NCBI RefSeq assembly: GCF_000374525.1 | Contig: NZ_KB894572.1 | Span: 310,001 to 374,000, forward strand | Direction of reading: 5' to 3' | DNA from: Amorphus coralli DSM 19760 | GTDB taxonomy: Bacteria; Pseudomonadota; Alphaproteobacteria; Rhizobiales; Amorphaceae | Length of the DNA stretch: 64,000 bases | In this document: piece after piece, positions 52,983 through 60,931 of the stretch | Position numbering within the stretch: position 1 is the first letter of the stretch | How the letters are laid out: the number at the start of each line of letters is the position of its first letter | Notes under the pieces: generated by a model | What the model was told of the DNA's origin: nothing | Database searches by the model: none | What the model saw: only the letters and a program-made list of their open reading frames with translations | Translations under genes and position numbers: made by a program

Positions 52983-54092
52983 CTACTCGGCAAGCCGAAC
53001 CTTGTGCGGATTGTAACGCTCGGCAACCGCCCGGTGCGGGTCGGTGCCCTTGGTCGTTCCCGTCGAGCCCGTGACGAATGTGCTGTCGAGGTCGACCATG
53101 TGCAACGAAGTTTGCTGAAATTTAACCCGGCGCAGCGAGGCGCCCTCCACCCGGGCGTTGGCCAGGTTGGCATTGGACAAGTCGGCGCCGTCGAAAGCGG
53201 CGGCCCGCATGTCGGCCCCCTCGAACTGCGCGATCGGCATCTGGCAGTCGATGAAGCTGGCGTGGTGCATCTTGGCGCCCGAGAAGTTCGCCAGGTCCAG
53301 CCGGCTGCCGGTGAAGTCCGCTTCGCGGAGGTCGGCGTTGTTGAAGATCGTCTTGGACCCCCGGATGCTGGAAAGCTTCGCTTGCCTCAGGCTGGAGTCC
53401 ATGAAGATCGAGTAGTCGAGGTTGGCGCCCCGGAAATCGACGCCGTCCAGGTTGGCCTGCATGATGGTGCAGTTCTCCAGCGTCTGGCCGGCGAAGGAGT
53501 GGCCGCGCAGGTCGCCGTCGATGATCAGCATCTGCTGGAGCTTGGCATGGCTGAGATCGGCGGTGCGCAGGTCCGCTTCCGTCAGGAACACCATGGTGAG
53601 CGACGCGGTCTTGAAGATCACCTCGGTGAGATCGGACTGGAGCATCGCCACGGTTTCGAGCTGCGCCGCCTCGAAGCTGGCGCCGGTGAGCGGCGAGCGC
53701 GCGAAGGCGCAGCGCAGCATCGTGGTTTCCGAGAAATCCGCCCGCATCAACGTCGTCGCTGCCGTCTGGCAGTCGGTCAGCGAAGCGCCGGCGAAGAAGC
53801 TCTCGCTGGCGTCGCAACTGACCAGCGAGAAACGCGACAGCGTCGTGCCCTCGAAGCGGGCCCTGGGCAGGTCGCACATGGTGAAGGAGGCGCTGTCGAG
53901 CTTCGCCTCGCGAAAATCGGCCTCCGTGAGGTCGCAGTCGACGAAGCGGGCGTCGCTCAGATCCTGGCCGGCGAAGTCGGTGCCGCTCAGGTCCTTGGTG
54001 ACGATCTGGAGGCCATGCGCGAGATATTCGCGCATCTCCTCAAGTGACAGTTTCTGGCGCGCGAAAGGCGGTCTGGACGAGGTGGGCGTCAT
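52983..54092 (-). CDS. pentapeptide-repeat protein
   Basis: 369 residues, nearly all pentapeptide repeats (A(D/N)LXX / AxFxx units such as DLSGTDFAGQDLSDARF) from about 30 to 335, forming a right-handed quadrilateral beta-helix. A non-repeat C-terminal tail follows. The ATG at 54092 overlaps the 3' end of the upstream DUF2169/pentapeptide gene by 53 nt, implying coupling. Pentapeptide-repeat proteins are regular members of DUF2169-type T6SS clusters; role unknown. Confidence 0.85.
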   Translation of the reverse strand: MTPTSSRPPFARQKLSLEEMREYLAHGLQIVTKDLSGTDFAGQDLSDARFVDCDLTEADFREAKLDSASFTMCDLPRARFEGTTLSRFSLVSCDASESFFAGASLTDCQTAATTLMRADFSETTMLRCAFARSPLTGASFEAAQLETVAMLQSDLTEVIFKTASLTMVFLTEADLRTADLSHAKLQQMLIIDGDLRGHSFAGQTLENCTIMQANLDGVDFRGANLDYSIFMDSSLRQAKLSSIRGSKTIFNNADLREADFTGSRLDLANFSGAKMHHASFIDCQMPIAQFEGADMRAAAFDGADLSNANLANARVEGASLRRVKFQQTSLHMVDLDSTFVTGSTGTTKGTDPHRAVAERYNPHKVRLAE

Positions 54093-57000
54093 GGAGATCC
54101 GTCCCGATGAGCTTGGCGAGCGAAAAGTCGGCGGAATAGGCGTTGGCGCGGCGCAGGCTGGCGAAGGAGAGGTCGGCCTTGCGCAACTGGGCACCGACGA
54201 GGGCGGCGCCGAAAAAGTCGCTTTCGCGGAAGTCGGCGCGCAGCATCAGCGTGTTGGCCAGCGTGGCGAGCCGGAAGTCGCAGCGTCGAGCGTCGGCCAT
54301 CATCAGGTTGCAGTCCTTCAGGGTGGCCTTGAGGAAGCAGCTTTCCTGAAGATCGGCGCCCATCCAGCTCGACTTGAGGCACTTCACGCCGGCAAAGCTG
54401 GCCTGCCGCATGGATGGATTGCCGATGAAGCCGGAGGAAACCAGCGAGGCTTCGTCGAAGCGGACGCGGTCCAGCGCGACCTTGATGAAGCCGGCCTTCT
54501 CGAAGGACGATCCGTCGAAGCGCGCGGCCTCGGCGGAGCCTTCGATGAACACGCACTTGAAGAGGCGCGCCTGGCGGAAGCTGGCGTGATCGAAGGTGCA
54601 TCGGATGAAGGTGGTCGAGGCAATCGACGCGCCGTCGAGGGAGACCCGGGAGAGGTCCATGTTGGCGGGTGACCAGCGCACCATCTCCGCCCGGGCGAGC
54701 ACGATGCCGGCCATGGAGGTGCCCACCAGGCCCGGCTTCTCGATGCGGGCGCCGGTGAAGTCGGCGCCGTCGAGGACTGCCGCGTTGAAGTTCGCGTCCT
54801 TGATGTCCGCCTCGGCGAGACAGGTGCCCCTCAGGCTGGCACCGGTGAAGACGGTGCCCTGGGCGGTCACGCCGGTCAGGTTGGCACCATCGAGGTTGGC
54901 GTTCTCCAGAAGCGTGCCGGTGAGGTCGGCGTTGGCGAGATCGGCCCCGGCCAGGTCCGCGCCGGCAAGGTCGCGGCCGGCGAGGTTGGCGACGCCGATC
55001 TCGTTAAGAATCAGCGCGCCGAGCCGTTTGGCGGCAACCGGCCCGAGCCTCGGCATGGGGTCGATGGGCTTCGGCAGGACCCGGCGGGTCTTGCGGCGGC
55101 CGTCGATGACCATCGGCTCCATCACGTCGAAGAAGGCCTGGATCCGCCGAAGGATCTCGTCCGGATCGGAGGGGCCGTTCTTGCGCGCATGGTCCGTGAT
55201 GGACGCCAGCAGCGATTCAAATCCGGCGCCCGCTTCCTCCGCAGCGACGGAGGGGAGGACCTTGCCAATGGAGGATTCCGCCCGGGCGAACGCCTCGCGG
55301 CCCGCCGCGGCAGCCTCCGGCTCCACGCCGGCCTGCTCCATGCGCGCCAGGGCGACGCCCAGCCTCTCCGGTTCGACGAGGTCGCTGGTCTGCTGCATCA
55401 GTTCGTGGATGCCGGCCGCATCCATCGTGCGCGCGGCTTCGGCGATCTGCTGGCGGGCATCGTGGAAGGGCTTCGCCTCCGGCAGGTCGAGGGCGACGGC
55501 GCGGGCGCGGACGAACTGTTCCTCGTCGGAGGCGCCGGGCATGGCCGCGGCGTCGAGCGAGCCGCCGGCCAGCAGACCCTTGGCCTGGGCCATGGTGTCG
55601 GCCACCTTGTCGCGGGCCTCGGCCGATCGCTCGGCCAGCGTCGGCATTCCGGCGACGAACTCGTCGAGCCGGGCGCCGATGGCGGCGGCATCGACGGTGG
55701 GGATCTCCATGTCCTCGACGATGCCGGCATAGGCCGGATCGGCCTTGATGTCGGGGGCCAGATCCGCGAGCGTCGGCAGGCCCTCGGGCGGCTTGATGCC
55801 GCTCTCCGCGACCTGCTTCTGGCGCAGGGCTTCCAGCTCGACCAGGGCGGTGTCGGCGAATTTCTTCTGCTCGGCGAGGCCGTCGAGGAGCTCAGCGAAA
55901 TCGGCCTCGCCGCGCTCGATCTCCTCCTTGGTGGGGACCGCGACCGGCGGGATCTTCGGCATCTCGACGGTCGGCAGCAGCGCCTCCGGCATGTCGTTGG
56001 CCTCGAACTGCTTGCGCAGGCTGAAGTCCTGAGCCGCCTTGAAGCGGGCCACGTGCGCGTCGAAGGCATCGAGCTTGCGGGCGCGCCGCGCCTCCCGGAT
56101 GGCCGGATCGATCTCCGGCGAAAGCTGGTAGTCGGCGAGCAGATACTTGATCTTCTCGTCCGGGTCGCGCCGGAGCCGGTAGACCTCCTGATAGTGCGAA
56201 ATGTCGCGTGGCGGATCGTCCATGCGCTCGTAGGCGATCATGACGTAGGCGATGTCGTCGCCCTCGATGTCCTCCACCATGGTGGAGCCCCGGAAGGCGA
56301 CCAGCCCCTTGTTCACCGAGCCGAACAGCCAGACGGTGTCGAGCTTCATGTGCAGCTCGTGGAAGCCGGCGGGCTCGGAGGTGCGCTGCACGAAGGCGCG
56401 GGCCCGAATGCCGGGCAGGCGCGAGTCGATCGTCGGATGGCTCGACGACATGCCGGCGACCCGGATCTCCTCGTCGCCGTTCCAGAAGCCGTCGAGCTGC
56501 TGGTCGGCGGGAGCGGTGAGGAAGTAGCGGGTGTCGAAGTCCGCCGGATAGCCGGGGAAGTGGGTCTTCATGTAGGCGCGGTCGTAGGTGCCCATATACT
56601 GGCGCCGCCAGGGCGCATCGGGCGGGTAGGGACCGAACCAGGCGGGCGCGGGCGTGTCGCCGATCTCGAGGATCGGGTGGCGTGGATCCTCCAGGTTGGG
56701 CAGCGGCGCCTTGTAGCCCGCATCGTAGAGGCCGCGGGCGCCATAGCCCCGGCCCACCGGGTTGGCGGTGACGCCTTCGCCGCCGAAGGCGAGCTGCGGG
56801 ATCAGCGGCATGTGGGTGAAGGGCTCCGGGTCGGAGAAGACCGGCCCGTGCTCGCCGCGCTCCCAGACCCGGTTGCCGATGGCGGCGACGCGCTTCGACA
56901 GCGGCCCGACGGAAGCCTCGACCAGAAGCTTGTCCACCGGGTTGCCGCCGGGCGGGATGGCGCTGCCGGCGACGATCAGCTCGCCGTTGGGCTTGGGCGC

Positions 57001-57192
57001 GCCGAGATCGAGCACCGAGCCGGGCGGCAGCTGATCGGCCGCGGTGGACCAGAGGCCGGTCTCCACGAGGAGATAGTCGGGCTCCAGGAGATCGAACAGG
57101 CCGAGCGCGGTCACCGTGAAGATCGCGCCGCCCTCGTAGGGCGTCGCTTTCGTCAGGATGCCGAGCCGCATCGGCTTGATGATCCCGGGCAT
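54040..57192 (-). CDS. DUF2169 plus pentapeptide-repeat protein, copy 1
   Basis: 1050 residues. The N-terminal DUF2169 domain (about 1-330) has LGAPKPNGELIVAGSAIPPG, AFGGEGVTANPVGRG, HFPGYPADFDTRYF and AGMSSSHPTIDSRLPGI. A long charged helical middle (about 370-700) leads to a C-terminal pentapeptide-repeat helix (about 745-1040, starting NLAGRDLAGADLAGADL). DUF2169 proteins act as effector/PAAR adaptor-chaperones in T6SS. GGAGGGAG precedes the ATG at 57192. It is paralogous along its whole length to the protein at the right window edge. Confidence 0.88.
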   Translation of the reverse strand: MPGIIKPMRLGILTKATPYEGGAIFTVTALGLFDLLEPDYLLVETGLWSTAADQLPPGSVLDLGAPKPNGELIVAGSAIPPGGNPVDKLLVEASVGPLSKRVAAIGNRVWERGEHGPVFSDPEPFTHMPLIPQLAFGGEGVTANPVGRGYGARGLYDAGYKAPLPNLEDPRHPILEIGDTPAPAWFGPYPPDAPWRRQYMGTYDRAYMKTHFPGYPADFDTRYFLTAPADQQLDGFWNGDEEIRVAGMSSSHPTIDSRLPGIRARAFVQRTSEPAGFHELHMKLDTVWLFGSVNKGLVAFRGSTMVEDIEGDDIAYVMIAYERMDDPPRDISHYQEVYRLRRDPDEKIKYLLADYQLSPEIDPAIREARRARKLDAFDAHVARFKAAQDFSLRKQFEANDMPEALLPTVEMPKIPPVAVPTKEEIERGEADFAELLDGLAEQKKFADTALVELEALRQKQVAESGIKPPEGLPTLADLAPDIKADPAYAGIVEDMEIPTVDAAAIGARLDEFVAGMPTLAERSAEARDKVADTMAQAKGLLAGGSLDAAAMPGASDEEQFVRARAVALDLPEAKPFHDARQQIAEAARTMDAAGIHELMQQTSDLVEPERLGVALARMEQAGVEPEAAAAGREAFARAESSIGKVLPSVAAEEAGAGFESLLASITDHARKNGPSDPDEILRRIQAFFDVMEPMVIDGRRKTRRVLPKPIDPMPRLGPVAAKRLGALILNEIGVANLAGRDLAGADLAGADLANADLTGTLLENANLDGANLTGVTAQGTVFTGASLRGTCLAEADIKDANFNAAVLDGADFTGARIEKPGLVGTSMAGIVLARAEMVRWSPANMDLSRVSLDGASIASTTFIRCTFDHASFRQARLFKCVFIEGSAEAARFDGSSFEKAGFIKVALDRVRFDEASLVSSGFIGNPSMRQASFAGVKCLKSSWMGADLQESCFLKATLKDCNLMMADARRCDFRLATLANTLMLRADFRESDFFGAALVGAQLRKADLSFASLRRANAYSADFSLAKLIGTDLHDAHLVQTAFRAPETVT

Positions 57193-57352
57193 CCGCTCAG
57201 CTCCCTCCAAGAGACGCGCACGGCGACCCGCTCGCGCCGGGGCGACCGCGGGACCATGCAGGCGCCAGCCCCTGCCCGCCGGAGGCCGAAGCATCCGGTG
57301 TCGGCCATCGTGGCGGCGGTCTACGCCATTTCGTCATCGCCATGCGCTGATT

Positions 57353-58075
57353 TCAACTGGATGAGGATGAAGAATTGGACAGGTTGGACGACGAGCCGGA
57401 CGAGGATCCCGATCCGCCCGACCCGCCCGGGGCGGACGAAGCGGCCGAGCCTGACCCCTGGGAGGACGAGCCGCCGGTCGATCCGGAGCCCTTTTTCGGT
57501 GGCGGGCCGGCGTCCTTGGTGCCGTAGGCGCCGCTCTCCAGCCCCTGGATGGAGATCGGGCCGCCGGTGGCCTCCAGGTTGCCGTCGGCGTCCCTCGGTG
57601 CAGGCTTGGGCAGGGCCGGGCCGGTGGCCTGGGTGGAGACGGTCAGCGGCACCTTGCCGGCGATCATGAACTCCAACTCGACGGGGAAGGTGCCTTTGTC
57701 CTTCAGTTCCACCCCGACGCGGTTGAACTGGAGATAGTAGCCGGTGGTCTTGAGCTCGATGTTGCCGCCGGCCGGCACGTCGATGCTCTGCACGGTGCGC
57801 TCGATCGGGTTGCCCTCGACCATGATGGTGCGCTTCAGCTGCACCGGGCCGGACTTCTTGGCGCTGGCCCGCAGCAGGCGGTCGGCGGTGCCGCCCTTGT
57901 TGCGGATCCGCATCAGCGCGATGGCGGTCTTGGACCCCTTGCTCTCGGGATAGATGATCGGCCGGTCGACCTCGATGGAGACCGGCTTGAAGCTGTCCGC
58001 GCTCTTGCCGCCGCATCCGGAGACGACAAGTGCCGCGAGACACACCGCAGAAAGGGTCGACAGGACCCGGATCAT
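57353..58075 (-). CDS. lipoprotein with degenerate PCu(A)C-like domain
   Basis: 240 residues. A signal ends in lipobox VVSGC (Cys about 21), so it is a lipoprotein. Residues about 35-150 follow the PCu(A)C copper-chaperone fold: ADRLLRAS...GPVQL, SIDVPAGGNIELKTTGYYLQF, VELEFMIAGKVPLTV. The Cu-ligand positions are changed: VELH is here VQLK and YHLML is YYLQF. The C-terminus is a Gly/Ser tract of about 45 residues. It sits between the alpha-type gene and the DUF2169 gene. Copper binding is unlikely; a structural or periplasmic/outer-membrane role in the T6SS is possible. Confidence 0.7.
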   Translation of the reverse strand: MIRVLSTLSAVCLAALVVSGCGGKSADSFKPVSIEVDRPIIYPESKGSKTAIALMRIRNKGGTADRLLRASAKKSGPVQLKRTIMVEGNPIERTVQSIDVPAGGNIELKTTGYYLQFNRVGVELKDKGTFPVELEFMIAGKVPLTVSTQATGPALPKPAPRDADGNLEATGGPISIQGLESGAYGTKDAGPPPKKGSGSTGGSSSQGSGSAASSAPGGSGGSGSSSGSSSNLSNSSSSSS

Positions 58076-58204
58076 ACTATCCCCCACATGCGCGACCAGG
58101 ACGCGCGGCCGGACCTGCAGTCGACCTGCGCCCGGGCCTGTCTTCTTCTACACGGCAGCGGCGTGGGCTTGAAGGGCCCTGTGACGGGCCGGCCCGGCCA
58201 AGGC

Positions 58205-59056
58205 CTAGAAGGAGCGGATGTCGGCGACGTTGGCCCAATTGCCGACGCCGAACAGATCCTGGTGGATCTCCTCGTCGGTGATCTCGATGGAAATGTTGCC
58301 GAGCTCTGCCATCGAGGCCTCGAACGAGGCCACTGCCTTCTTGACGTGGCCGAAGATGCCGCCGGTGGCGATGAGCGCGGCGGTGGTCCCGAGCGACTTG
58401 TTGTCGAGCTTGGTGACGACAGCACCGGTCTTGGCGAGGGCCATGGTCGAGGCGCTGACGGCGTTCTTGGTCTCCTGACCGCGGATCTTCATGCGCCACG
58501 AGGAGAAGGACGGGTAGACGCCGATCGGGATGTCCACCAGCGAGCCGAGGATGATGCTGTTGGAGCTGCCGTTGGATTTCTCCTGATTGCCCCAGATCTC
58601 CTCGAAGCCGGTGGCGATGTTCTTCTTCAGCCCCGCCGCCGGGCAGGAAAGCGTCACGTTCGCGGTCGAGGATTCGGCGTGGAACTGGTTGGTCGTGGAG
58701 AGCTTCGCCTGCCCGGCCGTCACGGAGGGCACCGCCGAGTTCTCCTCAAGCAGGCTTCCGGACTCGAGATAAAGGCTCTTGGCGGTGACGCTCAGCGCGC
58801 CGGCGGCCTCGGTGGCGAAGGCGCCGCTGGTCACGTTGATGGCGACGCTCTCGTCGACCTCGACATAGCCGTCGCTCCCGGCGACGACGGAACACGTCCC
58901 GGCGGTGGTCATCAGGATACCGTCGGCTGACGCCTTGTCGCCCGTGAAGCTGGACGGAAACGGGTCTTCGCCCGACACGTAGGAACCCAGGCGCAGGTAG
59001 GCGGAGGGATGACCGGCCTCGGCCGGCACGTTGATGCGGAGCGTCTTCTTGGTCAT
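58205..59056 (-). CDS. alpha-type T6SS-island paralogue, copy 2
   Basis: 283 residues; paralogue of 49883-50743. Shared motifs: AYLRLGSY (19-26), ADGILMTT (44-51), TAKSLYL, FEEIWGNQ and EEIHQDLFG near the C-terminus. No signal peptide, low Cys, rich in short polar strands. It is third in the gamma-beta-alpha order, 66 bp after the beta-type gene, and followed by the PCu(A)C-like lipoprotein gene. No named family recognised. Confidence 0.8.
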   Translation of the reverse strand: MTKKTLRINVPAEAGHPSAYLRLGSYVSGEDPFPSSFTGDKASADGILMTTAGTCSVVAGSDGYVEVDESVAINVTSGAFATEAAGALSVTAKSLYLESGSLLEENSAVPSVTAGQAKLSTTNQFHAESSTANVTLSCPAAGLKKNIATGFEEIWGNQEKSNGSSNSIILGSLVDIPIGVYPSFSSWRMKIRGQETKNAVSASTMALAKTGAVVTKLDNKSLGTTAALIATGGIFGHVKKAVASFEASMAELGNISIEITDEEIHQDLFGVGNWANVADIRSF

Positions 59057-59122
59057 GCGTCGCGTCTTTCGGCTGGCTGGCCCGGCGAGACCTCCCCGGC
59101 GGAGGCCCCGGCGGCGGGCGGG

Positions 59123-60037
59123 TCACATGTTGTTGGCGATGCCGGTGTTGGAGGCGACGGTGTTCGACTTGATGCCGGCGAGCTTCATGCCGAGCTTGGA
59201 TCCCTTGGATTCGTTGCCCAGCGTCTTCTGCGTCTGCCTGGCGAAGCTCTTCTTCTGGAAGATGGATCCGGCGATGGAAAAGCAGCCGATCAGGAAGGCG
59301 CCGAAGCCTTCGTTGTCCTGCTTGAACAGCACCATCTCGTTCTTGCCGAAGCAGTAGGCGAAATCGTTGCCGGAGATCTTCCAGTCGAGCGGCCGGATCT
59401 GGGTGCGCAGGCCGACCATGGCGGACATGTAGAGCCCGGCGACGATCTTGGCCTGCATGCCGAAGACGATGGAGTTCACGAAGCCGAGATTGAACTGCAG
59501 CTTGTTGGAGCCGTAGGTGGATTCGCTCTTGTTGGTGACCTTGACGTCGCCGCCGGCCACGAACTTGCTCATCCCGCCGGAGTTGATGATGATCTTGTCG
59601 GAGGCGTGCAGCATCAACTCGCCTGACTCTGCGGTCTTGGCGGTGCTGGCGTCGGTGACGGCGTTGAAGGCGACGCTGTCGCCCTTGAAGGTGCCGGATT
59701 CGCCGCTGTAGGTCGTGTAGGTGTAGGAGCCGTATCGATTGTAGCTCGTGTGCTCGGTGGCAGATCCTTCCAGGACGTCGATCCTCAGGTCCTTGTCGGT
59801 GTCTGACGAGAAGGTGCCGATCTTGACGGCGAGGTCGCCCTTGATCTCGACGTTGATGGCCTGATCGGCGTCGAGATAGAGGTCGCCCGTCGTGGCCATC
59901 ATCAGGCCGTCGGAGTCGCTGAAATCGCCGGAATACTGCTTCGGCTCGAGGGTTTCCTCAGTGGCGACATAGGCGCCGAGGCGCAGATAGGCCGTGGTCT
60001 CGCCGGCGTCGGACGTCCACTTTCGCAGGGTCGGCAT
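59123..60037 (-). CDS. beta-type T6SS-island paralogue, copy 2
   Basis: 304 residues; paralogue of 50784-51647. Shared: AYLRLGAY, EPKQY, SDSDGLMMATTGDLYLDAD, ESGELMLHAS and the terminal TGIANNM. Its centre has a hydrophobic stretch (LGFVNSIVFGMQAKIVAGLY) and GFGAFLIGCFS, related to the gamma-type GLRAFLVGLFLP. The ATG at 60037 has AAGGAG 8 nt upstream. Confidence 0.8.
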   Translation of the reverse strand: MPTLRKWTSDAGETTAYLRLGAYVATEETLEPKQYSGDFSDSDGLMMATTGDLYLDADQAINVEIKGDLAVKIGTFSSDTDKDLRIDVLEGSATEHTSYNRYGSYTYTTYSGESGTFKGDSVAFNAVTDASTAKTAESGELMLHASDKIIINSGGMSKFVAGGDVKVTNKSESTYGSNKLQFNLGFVNSIVFGMQAKIVAGLYMSAMVGLRTQIRPLDWKISGNDFAYCFGKNEMVLFKQDNEGFGAFLIGCFSIAGSIFQKKSFARQTQKTLGNESKGSKLGMKLAGIKSNTVASNTGIANNM

Positions 60038-60078
60038 GCGGGCGCTCCTTGTGTGCTGAACTTGGGCGGTGCCGGGCG

Positions 60079-60888
60079 TCAATTGGAAAAGATGTCGGAA
60101 CTGCCGACCTGGAAGAGACCGACCTCGCTTTCCGCGCCATTCTGCTCGCTGGACAGCGGTGCGTCGTCGACGGCGACGACGTCGTCGTTGTTCTCGGCGA
60201 CGACGGCCTTGGCCTCGGCCCCCTTGAACGGCAGGAACAGGCCGACGAGGAAGGCCCGAAGCCCGAAATTCTCCAGCTTGTAGACTTCGCCGGTGCCTTT
60301 CACGATCACCGCCGAGCTGTCGATCAGTGCAAACTTGTGGTCGAAGATTCGTGGCTCCCAGCGCAGCGCTCCGGAAATGTCGGTGTTGTTGAGCCAGTAG
60401 ACACCGGTCTTGCCGCCCATCGTGAAGATGGTCTGGCTGGCATAGGCCGACTGGCCTTTGGCCTCTCTGCTGATCTTGAGGTTCTGATTCACCACGAAGA
60501 CGAACCGCTCGCAGGTGATCTCGATGCCCGCGTCCGCGTCGAGCGTCAGGGCGCCGTCGGACGCCAGCGTGATGTTCTGGTCATCCGTCTCGGGCGATTT
60601 CTTTGCCGCGATGCCGACGGTCATCGCCCGCAGGCTGGTTTCGCCGGCATCGGTGATGGTGATCGACTTGTCACCCTTGACCGACATGCCGTCGCCGGCC
60701 TCGATGTAGATCGGTCCGGAAACGTCGGTGGTGAACCGGGCGCTGGTCATCAGATACATGCCGTCGCCGGCCGTCAGGGACTTCTCGATGTCGCCATCCT
60801 CGGTGGCGACGTAGGCGCCGAGCCGCAGATAGCCCTGCGTGTCGCCGCTGTCGTCCTTGGCGGAAGCGATGTAGCTCGGGTCGGTCAT
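60079..60888 (-). CDS. gamma-type T6SS-island paralogue, copy 2
   Basis: 269 residues; paralogue of 51685-52512. Shared: GYLRLGAYVATED, GDGMYLMT, GDKSITITDAGETSLRA, ITCERFVFVV and FGLRAFLVGLFLPFKGAEAKAV. The acidic C-terminal tail differs. It is first of the trio, 43 bp after the DUF2169/pentapeptide gene upstream. Confidence 0.8.
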   Translation of the reverse strand: MTDPSYIASAKDDSGDTQGYLRLGAYVATEDGDIEKSLTAGDGMYLMTSARFTTDVSGPIYIEAGDGMSVKGDKSITITDAGETSLRAMTVGIAAKKSPETDDQNITLASDGALTLDADAGIEITCERFVFVVNQNLKISREAKGQSAYASQTIFTMGGKTGVYWLNNTDISGALRWEPRIFDHKFALIDSSAVIVKGTGEVYKLENFGLRAFLVGLFLPFKGAEAKAVVAENNDDVVAVDDAPLSSEQNGAESEVGLFQVGSSDIFSN

Positions 60889-60931
60889 CGGTCGCCTCTC
60901 GTGACGATGGTCAGGCCGGGTGCCGCGCCGC

